Assembly (NCBI GenBank): GCA_027488255.1
Contig: JAIYBZ010000029.1
Coordinates: 62,001-126,000, forward strand
Length of the DNA: 64,000 bases
Source of the DNA: Comamonadaceae bacterium
GTDB taxonomy: Bacteria > Pseudomonadota > Gammaproteobacteria > Burkholderiales > Burkholderiaceae_C
Direction of reading: 5' to 3'
This document shows positions 29,206 through 38,168 of this stretch, one piece after another. Within the stretch, counting starts at the first letter, position 1. The number at the start of each line of letters is the position of its first letter. The position numbers and the translations under genes were made by a program. The notes below the pieces were generated by a model. It saw only the letters and a program-made list of their open reading frames with translations. It made no database searches and was not told the DNA's origin.

Positions 29206-30329
29206 ACGCCCCTATGCAACTCCACCCCGTGGCGATTTCGCCTGTTGAAGACATCGTGGCCGACATGAAAGCAGGCCGCATCGTGATTTTGGTGGACGAA
29301 GAAGACCGCGAAAACGAAGGCGATTTGGTGCTGGCCTCCGACCATGTCACGCCCGAAGCCATCAACTTCATGGCCCGGTTTGGGCGTGGCTTGATCTGCC
29401 TGACCCTGACCCGCGAGCGCTGCGAATACCTCAAACTCCCCCCCATGGCCGCTCGCAATGGCACGGTGTACAGCACAGCGTTCACCGTTTCCATCGAAGC
29501 TGCCGAAGGGGTGACCACGGGCATTTCAGCGGCTGATCGCGCCAAAACCGTGCAGGTCGCGGTGGACAAAAATTCTCGCCCGACCGACTTGGTCCAACCT
29601 GGCCACATTTTCCCTTTGCAAGCCGTAGACGGTGGCGTGCTCATGCGTGCTGGCCACACCGAAGCCGGCTGTGATTTGGCGGCCATGGCGGGCTGCAGCC
29701 CCTCTTCGGTCATTTGCGAGATCATGAAAGACGACGGCACCATGGCCCGTTTGCCGGATCTGCAAATTTTCGCCGCCGAGCACGGTCTCAAAATCGGCAC
29801 CATTGCCGACCTGATTCAATACCGCAGCCGCAATGAAACCTTGGTCGAGCGCATCGGCAGCCGCCCCCTGCAAACCGCACATGGCGACTTCATCGCCCAC
29901 GCGTTTCGCGACCAACCCAGCCAAACCGTGCATTTGGCCTTGGTCAAGGGCGAATGGACAAAAGACACCCAAGTGCCCGTGCGCGTGCACGAGCCGCTGT
30001 CTGTGCTGGACGCCTTGGAGATCAACCGATCGATGCACTCTTGGAGCTTGGACAACAGCTTGCACTACATCAACAAGCAGGGCTGCGGTGTGGCCGTACT
30101 GCTCAATTGTGGTGAATCGGCGGACCAGTTGTTGGCCCAATTTGAGGGCCGAGCACGCTCTGCACAAGCACCCGAGCGCGGCAAGATGGACTTGCGCACC
30201 TACGGCGTTGGGGCGCAGATTTTGCGCGAATGCGGCGTGCACAAAATGAAACTCATGGGTCAACCCCGACGCATGCCCAGCATGACCGGTTACGGGCTCG
30301 AAATCACCGGTTACATCCCCAAGGAATAA
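29202..30329 (+). CDS. ribB: RibBX: DHBP synthase with degenerate RibA-like domain
   Basis: The N-terminal half (to about residue 205) is 3,4-dihydroxy-2-butanone 4-phosphate synthase, with [11 protein letters not shown] and [10 protein letters not shown]. The C-terminal half looks like GTP cyclohydrolase II, but the zinc and GTP site is gone. Where RibA has three cysteines in a GDVFGSxRCDCG-type motif, this protein has [19 protein letters not shown]. It should therefore supply only the butanone phosphate, and an intact RibA must be elsewhere. Such RibBX hybrids are known in proteobacteria, where the second domain is thought to affect RibB activity. The gene overlaps ribE by 4 bases. Confidence 0.92.
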   Translation: MNAPMQLHPVAISPVEDIVADMKAGRIVILVDEEDRENEGDLVLASDHVTPEAINFMARFGRGLICLTLTRERCEYLKLPPMAARNGTVYSTAFTVSIEAAEGVTTGISAADRAKTVQVAVDKNSRPTDLVQPGHIFPLQAVDGGVLMRAGHTEAGCDLAAMAGCSPSSVICEIMKDDGTMARLPDLQIFAAEHGLKIGTIADLIQYRSRNETLVERIGSRPLQTAHGDFIAHAFRDQPSQTVHLALVKGEWTKDTQVPVRVHEPLSVLDALEINRSMHSWSLDNSLHYINKQGCGVAVLLNCGESADQLLAQFEGRARSAQAPERGKMDLRTYGVGAQILRECGVHKMKLMGQPRRMPSMTGYGLEITGYIPKE

Positions 30330-30331
30330 AC

Positions 30332-30841
30332 ATGCTCGACGCCAACAAAGGCCAAGCCGAAGAACTTGACGGCCAATTTCTGCACATCGGCATCGTGCAA
30401 GCCCGCTTCAATGAAGACATCACCAACGCGTTGGCCAAAGCTTGTATCGCAGAACTGGAAGCCCTCGGGGTGACCAGCATTGACCACGTCATGGTGCCTG
30501 GCGCCTTGGAAGTGCCCGTCGCGCTGCAAGCCATGGCAGAGCGCGCCGAATACGACGCACTGATCGCCTTGGGCTGCATCATTCGCGGTGAAACCTACCA
30601 CTTTGAATTGGTTGCCAACGAGTCGGGCGCCGGCGTCAGCCGCGTGTCTTTGGACTACAACTTGCCCATTGCCAACGCCATTCTGACCACCGAAAACCTG
30701 GAACAAGCCCTCGCTCGACAAACTGAAAAAGGCCGTGACGCGGCCCGCGTGGCGGTCGAAATGGCCTGCATCATGGACGATCTTTCGGCCGACATGGCCG
30801 AATTGGCCGAAGAGCTTGACGACGAAGAGACCCCGCGATGA
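30332..30841 (+). CDS. ribH: 6,7-dimethyl-8-ribityllumazine synthase
   Basis: RibH condenses the RibB product with the pyrimidine intermediate to form lumazine. The 169-residue protein has [13 protein letters not shown] near residue 20, [11 protein letters not shown], and the catalytic-histidine segment [14 protein letters not shown] (near residue 85). The start is ATG at 30332, after AAGGA and 2 bases past the ribBX stop. It overlaps nusB as ATGA. Confidence 0.97.
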   Translation: MLDANKGQAEELDGQFLHIGIVQARFNEDITNALAKACIAELEALGVTSIDHVMVPGALEVPVALQAMAERAEYDALIALGCIIRGETYHFELVANESGAGVSRVSLDYNLPIANAILTTENLEQALARQTEKGRDAARVAVEMACIMDDLSADMAELAEELDDEETPR

Positions 30842-31368
30842 ACGACGACTTTCGCAGTACCGGCACCGCAAGCGCGAACGCCAGCACAAAAGCAGCCGCG
30901 GGTGGCACACGCAAATCGTCGGCCAAACCCGCACGCAGCCGCTCGCGTGAATTTGCCCTGCAAGCGTTGTACCAATTCATTGTGGGCCGCAACGAAGCGA
31001 CCGACATCGATGTCTTCACGCGCGATTTATCGGGCTTCCACAAGGCCGATGCCGCCCATTACGACGCCTTGTTTTTCGGCTGTACCGAACAAGCGGCTAC
31101 CTTGGACAGCATGATTGCGCCCAAGCTAGACCGCAGCTTTGCCGAGATTTCTCCCGTCGAGCACGCCATCATGTGGATCGGTGCTTATGAGATGCAGCAC
31201 TGCCTTGATGTGCCTTGGCGCGTGGTACTGAACGAGTGCATCGAGTTGGCCAAAGACTTTGGTGGGACCGATGGCCACAAATATGTCAACGCGGTACTGA
31301 ATGGCTTGGCACCTGAACTTCGCCGCGCCGAGGTGAGCGCCGACCGGCAGTCCGGCCGCGCCAAATAA
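30838..31368 (+). CDS. nusB: Transcription antitermination factor NusB
   Basis: NusB, with S10, binds boxA RNA and supports rRNA antitermination. The 176-residue protein has a disordered N-terminal extension of about 33 residues rich in A, S, T and K, then the helical core with [28 protein letters not shown] and [24 protein letters not shown]. The ATGA overlap with ribH is the common rib-nus arrangement. Confidence 0.97.
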   Translation: MNDDFRSTGTASANASTKAAAGGTRKSSAKPARSRSREFALQALYQFIVGRNEATDIDVFTRDLSGFHKADAAHYDALFFGCTEQAATLDSMIAPKLDRSFAEISPVEHAIMWIGAYEMQHCLDVPWRVVLNECIELAKDFGGTDGHKYVNAVLNGLAPELRRAEVSADRQSGRAK

Positions 31369-31374
31369 GTGGCC

Positions 31375-32562
31375 ATGCGCATCTCAGAGCGAGCCACGCG
31401 CATCGAACCTTTCTGGGTCATGGAGGTGGCCAAGGCGGCCACCCTCAAAGCCCGCGAAGTGGCGCATACCGACCGCCCTGTGGTGTTCCTCAACATTGGC
31501 GAACCCGATTTCACCGCGCCTCCAAGGGTGCAGCAAGCAGCCCAACACAGCATCACGACGGGTGCCACCCAATACTCTCCGGCCTTGGGCCTGGATGCTT
31601 TGCGCCAAAGCATCAGCACTTGGTACGGCAATCGTTTTGGGCTGGCAGTGCCAGCCAGCCGCATCGTCGTCACGGCCGGTGCTTCAGCCGCCTTGCAATT
31701 GGCTTGCTTGGCTTTGATTGAGCGAGGGGATGAAATCCTCATGCCCGACCCGAGCTACCCCTGCAACCGTCATTTTGTGAGTGCCGCTGACGGCACGGCT
31801 GTGCTGTTGCCCACAAGTGCCGAAGAGCGCTTTCAGTTGACTGCCAGCAAAGTGGCCGAAGCTTGGGGGCCCCAGACCCGTGGCGTGTTGTTGGCTTCGC
31901 CCTCCAACCCGACCGGTACCTCGATCCACCCCGAAGAGCTGCAGCGCATTGTGCAAGTGGTCCGCTCGCACCAAGGCATCACCCTGATCGATGAAATTTA
32001 CCTTGGCCTGAGCCACGAAGCCGCGTTTGGACAAAGCGCTTTGGCCTTGGGTGATGACGTCATCAGCATCAACAGTTTCAGCAAATACTTCAACATGACC
32101 GGCTGGCGCCTGGGCTGGCTGGTGGTGCCCGAAACCTTGGTTCCCGTGTTGGAACGGTTGGCGCAAAACCTCTTCATTTGTGCCAGCAGCGTGGCCCAAC
32201 AAGCGGCACTCGCCTGTTTTGAAGCCGAGAGCTTGGCCGAATACGAGCGGCGCCGCGCCGAATTCAAAGCCCGGCGCGACTATTTCATTCCAGCCCTGAA
32301 CGACTTGGGCTTGCATGTGCCCGTGGTGCCTGATGGCGCTTTTTATGCATGGGCCGATTGCTCGGCAGCCTGTCAAAAATTGGGGCTGAAAAGCAGTTGG
32401 GAATTTGCCTTTGCCGCTTTAGAGCACGCCCATGTGGCCATCACCCCTGGGCGTGACTTTGGTACCGCGCAAACCGACCGCTTTGTGCGTTTTTCCACGG
32501 CCAACTCCATGGCCGAATTGCAAACCGCCATTGCCCGCCTGAAAGCTTGGTTGCAGCCATGA
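31375..32562 (+). CDS. Class I/II PLP-dependent aminotransferase
   Basis: The 395-residue protein is an aspartate-aminotransferase-fold enzyme with NIGEPDFTAPP, PSNPTGTSI and the PLP lysine in NSFSKYFNMTGWRLGW (near residue 233), plus the substrate arginine in RFSTANSM near the C-terminus. The sequence fits the group that uses aspartate, alanine or aromatic amino acids; the true substrate cannot be told. GTG at 31369 and ATG at 31375 are both possible starts; I used the ATG. The gene overlaps ybgC as ATGA and sits between nusB and the tol genes. Confidence 0.9.
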   Translation: MRISERATRIEPFWVMEVAKAATLKAREVAHTDRPVVFLNIGEPDFTAPPRVQQAAQHSITTGATQYSPALGLDALRQSISTWYGNRFGLAVPASRIVVTAGASAALQLACLALIERGDEILMPDPSYPCNRHFVSAADGTAVLLPTSAEERFQLTASKVAEAWGPQTRGVLLASPSNPTGTSIHPEELQRIVQVVRSHQGITLIDEIYLGLSHEAAFGQSALALGDDVISINSFSKYFNMTGWRLGWLVVPETLVPVLERLAQNLFICASSVAQQAALACFEAESLAEYERRRAEFKARRDYFIPALNDLGLHVPVVPDGAFYAWADCSAACQKLGLKSSWEFAFAALEHAHVAITPGRDFGTAQTDRFVRFSTANSMAELQTAIARLKAWLQP

Positions 32563-32999
32563 CCCTCACCCACGATTCTCACCAACCCGCGCGGCCGTTC
32601 ACCCACCCTGTCCGCGTTTATTGGGAAGACACCGATGCCGGCGGCATTGTGTTTTACGCCAATTACCTGAAGTTTTTTGAGCGTGCCCGTACCGAATGGT
32701 TGCGCGCCCTGGGCTTTGGGCAACAGGTGTTGCGCGAGCAGTCTGGGGGGATGTTTGTGGTGAGCGAAACCACCGTCAAGTACCATGCACCCGCCCGACT
32801 GGACGACACCCTGCTGGTCACTGCCGAATTGCAATCCGGCGGCAAAGCCAGTTTGACCATTGTCCAAAGAGCCTATCAACAACTCGCCGGACAAGCCGAT
32901 GCCCTGCTGGCCGAAGGCACCATTCGCCTCGGCTGGGTTGACAGCACCACTTTGAAACCGGGCCGCATACCGGCCCCTGTTCTGGAAGCCCTCAAATGA
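32559..32999 (+). CDS. ybgC: Tol-Pal-associated acyl-CoA thioesterase YbgC
   Basis: YbgC is a hot-dog thioesterase that opens tol-pal operons and is linked to phospholipid metabolism. The 146-residue protein has the 4-hydroxybenzoyl-CoA-thioesterase motif with the catalytic aspartate in WEDTDAGGIVFYANYLKFFE (near residue 27). The ATG at 32559 overlaps the aminotransferase stop, and its own stop overlaps tolQ as ATGA. Confidence 0.94.
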   Translation: MTLTHDSHQPARPFTHPVRVYWEDTDAGGIVFYANYLKFFERARTEWLRALGFGQQVLREQSGGMFVVSETTVKYHAPARLDDTLLVTAELQSGGKASLTIVQRAYQQLAGQADALLAEGTIRLGWVDSTTLKPGRIPAPVLEALK

Positions 33000-33694
33000 A
33001 CCAAGACATGTCCATCGTCACCCTCTTGCTGCACGCCAGCTTTGTCGTGCAACTCGTGGTTTTGTTGTTGATCGCGATATCGGTTTCCAGTTGGGCCGCC
33101 ATTGTGCGCAAGCTGAGTGCCATCAAACGCATCAAAAATTTAAACGAAGAGTTTGAGCGCGTCTTTTGGTCAGGCACCAGCTTGAACGAGTTGTTCAACT
33201 CGGCCAGCCAAAACGCCAAGTTGGCTGGGCCCATGGAACGCATTTTTGCCAGCGGCATGCGCGAATATCAAAAACTGCGCGAGCGACACATCAGCGACCC
33301 CGGCACTCTGCTGGATGGCGCCCGCCGCGCCATGCGCGCCAGCTTCCAGCGTGAAATGGATGTGGCCGAGTCTCAATTGGCGTTTTTGGCCTCGGTCGGC
33401 TCCATCTCGCCCTATGTGGGTTTGTTCGGCACGGTGTGGGGCATCATGCACGCCTTCACGGGCCTGGCCAGCCTGCAACAAGTGACGCTGGCCACCGTGG
33501 CGCCCGGCATCGCCGAGGCCTTGGTGGCCACCGCCATTGGCCTGTTCGCGGCCATTCCTGCCGTGTTGGCCTACAACCGCTTTTCACACGATGTGGACCG
33601 CATCGCCATCAAGCTGGAAACCTTCATTGAAGAGTTTTCCAACATCTTGCAGCGCAGCTTGGGCGGCGCCAGCCAATCGGCATCGGGCCACTGA
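32996..33694 (+). CDS. tolQ: Tol-Pal motor protein TolQ
   Basis: TolQ is the five-fold stator of the proton-driven Tol machine that pulls the outer membrane inward at division. The 232-residue protein has three membrane segments (about 10-33, 135-155 and 165-190). The conserved helix VGLFGTVWGIMHAF and the proton-path helix with APGIAEALVATAIGL are both present. It overlaps ybgC by 4 bases, and an AGGAGG ribosome site for tolR follows it. Confidence 0.97.
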   Translation: MNQDMSIVTLLLHASFVVQLVVLLLIAISVSSWAAIVRKLSAIKRIKNLNEEFERVFWSGTSLNELFNSASQNAKLAGPMERIFASGMREYQKLRERHISDPGTLLDGARRAMRASFQREMDVAESQLAFLASVGSISPYVGLFGTVWGIMHAFTGLASLQQVTLATVAPGIAEALVATAIGLFAAIPAVLAYNRFSHDVDRIAIKLETFIEEFSNILQRSLGGASQSASGH

Positions 33695-33705
33695 AGGAGG
33701 CCAAG

Positions 33706-34125
33706 ATGCCAGCTGTTTCTTCGCGAGGCCGTGGCCGACGCACCATCGCCGAAATCAACATGGTGCCCTTCATCGACGTGATGCTGGTCTTGCTGATCAT
33801 CTTCATGGTGACGGCCCCCATGATCACGCCCAGCATGGTGGATTTGCCCAGTGTGGGCAAAGCGGCCAAGCAACCCGACAAAGTCATTCAGGTGGTGATT
33901 CAAAAAGACGAGCGCCTTGAGTTGGTGAGCGATGGCAAAACCGACAGCGCCACTTTGAGCACGGTAGCCAACATCGTCAAGCGCTTGGTGGGCAACGAAG
34001 CCAACACGGCCGTCGTCATCAGTGCCGACCGAAATGTGAAATACGAAACGGTGGTGCAAGTCATGGACAGCTTGCAACGCGCCGGTATTGCGCGCGTGGG
34101 CCTGTCGGTTCAATTGGCCCCTTAA
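33706..34125 (+). CDS. tolR: Tol-Pal motor protein TolR
   Basis: TolR is the ExbD-like rotor partner of TolQ. The 139-residue protein has one membrane helix (about residues 20-40) with the proton-carrying aspartate D24 in NMVPFIDVMLVLLIIFMV and a periplasmic domain. AGGAGG lies 5 bases before the ATG. Confidence 0.97.
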   Translation: MPAVSSRGRGRRTIAEINMVPFIDVMLVLLIIFMVTAPMITPSMVDLPSVGKAAKQPDKVIQVVIQKDERLELVSDGKTDSATLSTVANIVKRLVGNEANTAVVISADRNVKYETVVQVMDSLQRAGIARVGLSVQLAP

Positions 34126-34138
34126 CAGGACCTCGGTT

Positions 34139-35077
34139 TTGAACGCCAAGGCGACTCCTCACCTCGAATTTGCCCCGCCTAAACCGCCGGGCGCGGGGCG
34201 AGCTTGGGCGGTCGCGGGCATCGCGCATGCCATTCTCTTCGTCGCTTTGGGTTTGGCCACGGCGTGGAAAACCCAACCTCAAACCGCACAAGCTGAAGCC
34301 GAACTCTGGTCGGCCATGCCTCAAGCGGCGGCGCCCAAACTGCAAGAGCCCCCACCCGAGCCCGAGCCCGAGCCCGAGCCCGAACCCACGCCAACGCCCA
34401 AACCGGTAAAGCCCACACCGCCGCCCCCACCGGCCCCCGACCCGGCGCAAGAACGCTTGGATGCCCAAATTGCGCTTGAAAAGAAAAAGCAAGAAGAGAA
34501 GAAGAAAAATGACAAGCTGAAGGCGGACAAAGAAAAAGCCGAGAAAGCAAAAGCCGAGAAAGCAAAAGCTGAAAAAGAAAAAGCCAACAAAGACAAACTG
34601 GCCAAAGAAAAAGCGGCGAAAGACGCGAAAGAAAAAGAAGCCAAAGAGCGCGACAAAAAGAAAGCCGCTGAAAAAGCCGCGGCGGAAAGCAAAGCCGACG
34701 CGGCCCGCGCTGAAGCCATGCGCCAAGAAAACCTGAAACGCATGCAAGGCATGGCAGGCGCCACAGGCGGTGAAAACGCCACGGGCTCGGCCCAAAAATC
34801 ATCTGGGCCATCGGCCAGTTATGCGGGCCGCTTGGTGGGCCGCATCAAGCCCAACATCACCTACCCGGGCGATGTGGTGGGCAACCCGCGCGCCGAAGTC
34901 GAAGTCAAGGTGGGCATGGACGGCACCATCCAGAGTCGCCGAATTGTGCAATCGAGTGGCAACAAAGCCTGGGACGATGCGGTGCTGCGCGCCATTGACA
35001 AGACGGAAGTCTTTCCGAAAGACCCCGATGGGCGTATTCCACCGGTGATCGTGCTGGGGTTCAGACCGCTGGACTGA
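34139..35077 (+). CDS. tolA: Tol-Pal protein TolA
   Basis: TolA links the TolQR motor to the outer membrane. From TTG 34139 (AGGA 8 bases upstream) it has 312 residues. These are an N-terminal membrane helix at about 23-42, an EP-repeat proline-rich stretch at 65-95, and a long K/E/A-rich helix at about 105-215. A TonB/TolA C-terminal domain ends in VIVLGFRPLD. The low-complexity middle explains several spurious long frames here. tolB and pal, which normally follow, are absent. Confidence 0.94.
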   Translation: MNAKATPHLEFAPPKPPGAGRAWAVAGIAHAILFVALGLATAWKTQPQTAQAEAELWSAMPQAAAPKLQEPPPEPEPEPEPEPTPTPKPVKPTPPPPPAPDPAQERLDAQIALEKKKQEEKKKNDKLKADKEKAEKAKAEKAKAEKEKANKDKLAKEKAAKDAKEKEAKERDKKKAAEKAAAESKADAARAEAMRQENLKRMQGMAGATGGENATGSAQKSSGPSASYAGRLVGRIKPNITYPGDVVGNPRAEVEVKVGMDGTIQSRRIVQSSGNKAWDDAVLRAIDKTEVFPKDPDGRIPPVIVLGFRPLD

Positions 35078-35111
35078 GCGGCACAAAGAGACTTTGCTGA
35101 ATATTTGAATT

Positions 35112-35117
35112 TATAAT
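35112..35117 (+). promoter_or_regulatory. Candidate promoter of island genes A and B
   Basis: A consensus TATAAT stands 25 bases before the ATG of gene A, in an AT-rich stretch right after tolA. No good -35 is seen at 16-18 bases; AGACTT is the best match. The hexamer suggests that genes A and B are not just the tail of the tol operon. Confidence 0.45.
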
Positions 35118-35142
35118 CACATCAACATTAAAAGTGACAGGT

Positions 35143-35883
35143 ATGACAAACATTCTCAAATCAAGCCACACTGCCACATCCTGGGTTAAAGGCCTTCTTT
35201 TTGGCCTGACACTGCTGACGCAAGTGTCTGCCCAAGCCCAAGTGTTGAACTCCGCTTCGCTCAGCAAAAGCCCGGTGCCGATCAACGAAGATTTTGTGAT
35301 CATTGTTCAACTCACACCGAACAACAACCCCGTCTTGTGCGGTCTGAGCATCGAATTCGGCGACGGTCGCGCGCAAAGCATTCGCGTCGGCTCAGAGGGC
35401 TATCAGAGTCTTCCCTTGCGATTGACTCACCGCTACACAGTCACCGGTGAATACACTGTTCGCCTGTCAGGTCGATACATGTCGCGCGGCTTGAGATCTG
35501 CCGTCCCTTGCGAAGGTGCTCCGATTGCATTGACTGTGAAAGTCATTGACCCTGCCGAGGGTGAAGCCGCCAGAAGACTCCAAGAGCAAGCACAGCGCGA
35601 ACAAAATGAACGCATCAGGATGCGTCAGGATGAAGAACGGCTTGCGCGTGAGCGTCAAGCCATCGAAGCTCAGCGCAAAGCCCTGGAAGAACGGGAACAA
35701 CAAGCCAAAGAACGAGAGCTTGCTGAACGCGAACGTGCCCTGCGCGAACGCGAAGCCGCCCTGAACCGCAAAGCCCAGGAAGTTGCACCAGCCAAACCCG
35801 CTGCTCCACCGGCACCAACACCGGCGGCACCCGCTGCCGCCAAGCCGGCCCCCGCACCCAAACCCGCCGCCACTGGCTTTTGA
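35143..35883 (+). CDS. Island gene A: secreted PKD-like protein with coiled-coil tail
   Basis: I do not recognise this gene. The 246-residue precursor has a signal peptide with the hydrophobic stretch VKGLLFGLTLLTQ, cut after SAQA (near residue 32). Residues 40-135 look like a PKD/Ig-type beta domain: IEFGDG, then LTHRYTVTGEYTVRLSG. Two cysteines (in PVLCGL and VPCEGA) could form a disulfide in the periplasm. Residues 140-210 are a dense R/E/Q coiled coil, followed by a P/A-rich tail. The start is ATG 35143; a GTG at 35134 is possible. Gene B starts 25 bases downstream. Confidence 0.75.
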   Translation: MTNILKSSHTATSWVKGLLFGLTLLTQVSAQAQVLNSASLSKSPVPINEDFVIIVQLTPNNNPVLCGLSIEFGDGRAQSIRVGSEGYQSLPLRLTHRYTVTGEYTVRLSGRYMSRGLRSAVPCEGAPIALTVKVIDPAEGEAARRLQEQAQREQNERIRMRQDEERLARERQAIEAQRKALEEREQQAKERELAERERALREREAALNRKAQEVAPAKPAAPPAPTPAAPAAAKPAPAPKPAATGF

Positions 35884-35908
35884 TTCAGCCGACTGAAGGA
35901 CATTGCCC

Positions 35909-36913
35909 ATGAAGTGCAACCACTGTGGTGCATCGTTGCGCCCAACAGCCAAACTCTGCATCCAGTGCGGCAATGCAGTCGGGGCCACCCCCGCGCCTGC
36001 AGCCTCCCCCTCACCCGCTGCACCTGCTGCAAGCGAATTGCCCGCATCCTCTAGGGCATCCTCTTCGGCTTCCGAAGCCAGCCTGACCACGCCAGCTGTC
36101 ACGCAAACGCCAGATCATGTCGAAGCGCCTACACCAGAGCAGGCCCCGACACAACAAGCAGTTGCCACAGCGGAAAATGCGGCGCCCAAAGCGACGCAAG
36201 CCACGGCCAAATACGAAGTCGCCCCAGAATTTGCGTCACCCCCAGTGAACGCAATGCCAACCGCTGCGAGCGTCAGCCAGTCCGCGCAGGGACCCCATGC
36301 ATCCAAGAGCGGCATCAAAATAGCGGCGGGGGCCATCGGCTTGCTGACCGCGGGCGTTGTGGCTTATCTTGCAATGGCAGGGGGCAACAAATCTCAAGTG
36401 CCTGATTCGGCGCCAACACCCATTCAGGCGGCTCCTGCTGCACCTGCTGCCCCGGCCGCACCTGCCCCCGCTGCCGCTGTGTCCCGCACAGTAGACAAGG
36501 CTTTCATCAACGAAATGATGCAATGGGTTGCCCAAGACCAATGGAGCGCATTAGCAGATCAGGTGCGCAGCGCGCAGGTTCAAGCCAATGCAGACACCGC
36601 CACTTTGCGTGAGCAAGCCCAAGCCGCTTTGAGCGGTGGCAATGCTGCACAAGCCCAGAAGCTGACTTTGGAGTTGCTGCTGACAGATCCTCAATCGGGT
36701 TTTGCTTGGTTGTTAGCCTCGCAGGTGTTTGCCGTACAAGACATCACCCAACCGGCCCAGTCGGCGCTGAAACTGGCTTACTACTTTGCCAAAGACCGGA
36801 CACAAGCCGCCGGCAGTTTGGTTGAAATTGCACGCACTGCCGAGCCCAAATTCAAGGCCGTCGTTAACCAAACGTCACCCCAGTTTCAGTCGATCCCGGC
36901 TTACAAGCCCTGA
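35909..36913 (+). CDS. Island gene B: zinc-ribbon membrane protein with helical repeat tail
   Basis: No named family is recognised. The 334-residue protein starts with a zinc ribbon, CNHCGASL then CIQCGNAVG (four cysteines within residues 3-22). A P/A/S/T-rich linker runs to about 130, followed by one membrane segment (IAAGAIGLLTAGVVAYLAM, about 138-156). Another P/A linker leads to a C-terminal helical domain of about 140 residues that resembles TPR-type repeats. The ribbon should be cytoplasmic and the tail periplasmic. AAGGA lies 9 bases before ATG 35909. The layout recalls Bacillus YdjG-like zinc-ribbon partners of PspA, an inference from architecture only. Confidence 0.75.
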   Translation: MKCNHCGASLRPTAKLCIQCGNAVGATPAPAASPSPAAPAASELPASSRASSSASEASLTTPAVTQTPDHVEAPTPEQAPTQQAVATAENAAPKATQATAKYEVAPEFASPPVNAMPTAASVSQSAQGPHASKSGIKIAAGAIGLLTAGVVAYLAMAGGNKSQVPDSAPTPIQAAPAAPAAPAAPAPAAAVSRTVDKAFINEMMQWVAQDQWSALADQVRSAQVQANADTATLREQAQAALSGGNAAQAQKLTLELLLTDPQSGFAWLLASQVFAVQDITQPAQSALKLAYYFAKDRTQAAGSLVEIARTAEPKFKAVVNQTSPQFQSIPAYKP

Positions 36914-36934
36914 TCGGCCACATCAAAAAGCCAA

Positions 36935-36961
36935 ACCAGGCATGGGCAATCGCTCATGCCT
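36935..36961. terminator. Bidirectional terminator between the two island operons
   Basis: AGGCATGGGC at 36938-36947 pairs with GCTCATGCCT at 36952-36961 (10 bp with one G-T pair, loop AATC). It is followed by TTTG on the plus strand and by GGTTTGGCTTTTT on the minus strand. It lies between the convergent genes B and C. Confidence 0.7.
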
Positions 36962-36975
36962 TTGCAAGCATCAAA

Positions 36976-38166
36976 TCAAGACGCCACAGGGGGTGATCGG
37001 CGCTTGAACTCTTGAACGATTTGTGGCTCCAAGTCGGCAGAAAAATACATGTCTTCGGGGTCCTGTGTCCCCCGGATTTGTACCTCTCCCAAGCTCTGGC
37101 CCTTCGAGATCGCCATCAAGGCCACTTGTCGGGCCGAATAAGGACCGGCAGGGCCCCGATCGGTTTGCACAATAAATGCAGACTGACCAGAGATCACAGC
37201 ACCGGCGGAAGCATGGCGCACCGAACCGCTCGGGATGGAACCCGACTGCAGCGTGGGCCCACGGCGCGTCAAGTCACCAAAAGAACCCAACACGGGTACA
37301 CCATGCGACTCCATGCCTTTGCCCAAGCCCTCAAGCGCTGCCCGCTGACCTTGCACCAAATTGAATTCGGTATAGCCATTTTGTGAAGCGATGCGGTTTT
37401 GTGACTCTTGGATACCGAAGTCACGCAGCAACTGCAAACTGGTGTCATCGAGTTGCATGGTCAAATCGTAGATTCGACCCATCGTCAGACCCAAGGGCGT
37501 AAATTCATCGTCCGTCAGACGGACGATTTCTTGACTGATCGACTCAACATCGACATTCGAGACAATCTGCATGATCGGTTGGCGCATCGATCGCATGCCC
37601 ACCGTTTTGCGCAACTGGTTGAAAATGCGGCCGTCCAACACCTCTTGCGCAGCCGCTCCCGACCCCGCGGACAAGCCTGTCAATGACGTCATCAAGGTCA
37701 CGGGGTCCTTGACACGAACGGTGTATGACAAGCGCGCATTGATTCCCACCACATTGGCGGAATTCAGATCCTTGTACTGACCCAACTCGGCCACACCACT
37801 GTCCAGTCGGCATTCGTAGGTGGCCACAAAAAAGAGCTCGCACAAGAAGTGGTTCGCTCCGGTGAATTGGTCCACCAGAAAATGGCCCAAAAATGGCAAG
37901 TTCGCCGTGTCCAGCAATTCCGTGCCGGGGTTCAAGCGGGCGATGAACTTGCCCTCGCGGAAAAACAAAGCGCATTCGTCGCTGCGCACGGTGATTTTTG
38001 CGCCTCTCGGGATGCTCTTGTCAGGATGCATGTAAACCAAATCGCCCATCGCGCTTTCGGGGCGAGCAATGTACAAAGACTTCGTTTCATCCCGGATGAA
38101 TGACAAAGTGACCGTGTCTTTGACGGCCTCCACAGACTTTCCAATCAAATTACCAAGCAAGCTCAT
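36976..38166 (-). CDS. Island gene C: SPFH-like (YdjI/virion-core type) protein with GYF_2-like tail
   Basis: The 396-residue protein resembles the SPFH-related family annotated as virion core protein/YdjI. The relevant part is about residues 15-240, with SESAMGDLVYMHP-like and GKFIARLNPGTELLDT segments, LGQYKDLNSANVVGINARLSYTVRV, then helices with DVESISQEIVRLTDDEFTPLGL. A linker leads to a C-terminal stretch GPAGPYSARQVALMAISKG that resembles a GYF_2 module. No membrane helix is seen; SPFH proteins form rings on membranes. The ATG at 38166 and a GTG at 38172 are both possible; the latter overlaps gene D. It is the last gene of the five-gene minus operon. Confidence 0.75.
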   Translation of the reverse strand: MSLLGNLIGKSVEAVKDTVTLSFIRDETKSLYIARPESAMGDLVYMHPDKSIPRGAKITVRSDECALFFREGKFIARLNPGTELLDTANLPFLGHFLVDQFTGANHFLCELFFVATYECRLDSGVAELGQYKDLNSANVVGINARLSYTVRVKDPVTLMTSLTGLSAGSGAAAQEVLDGRIFNQLRKTVGMRSMRQPIMQIVSNVDVESISQEIVRLTDDEFTPLGLTMGRIYDLTMQLDDTSLQLLRDFGIQESQNRIASQNGYTEFNLVQGQRAALEGLGKGMESHGVPVLGSFGDLTRRGPTLQSGSIPSGSVRHASAGAVISGQSAFIVQTDRGPAGPYSARQVALMAISKGQSLGEVQIRGTQDPEDMYFSADLEPQIVQEFKRRSPPVAS

Positions 38167-38168
38167 CG

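Noticed and set aside
34340-34620. Possible CRISPR or tandem repeat from repeated GAGCCC and AAAGC units
   Set aside because: These are in-frame codon repeats of the TolA proline-rich and lysine-rich segments, without spacers.
34061-34795. Minus-strand frames rich in phenylalanine opposite tolA
   Set aside because: They mirror the lysine-rich repeat of TolA (AAA/AAG read as TTT/CTT) and are not genes.
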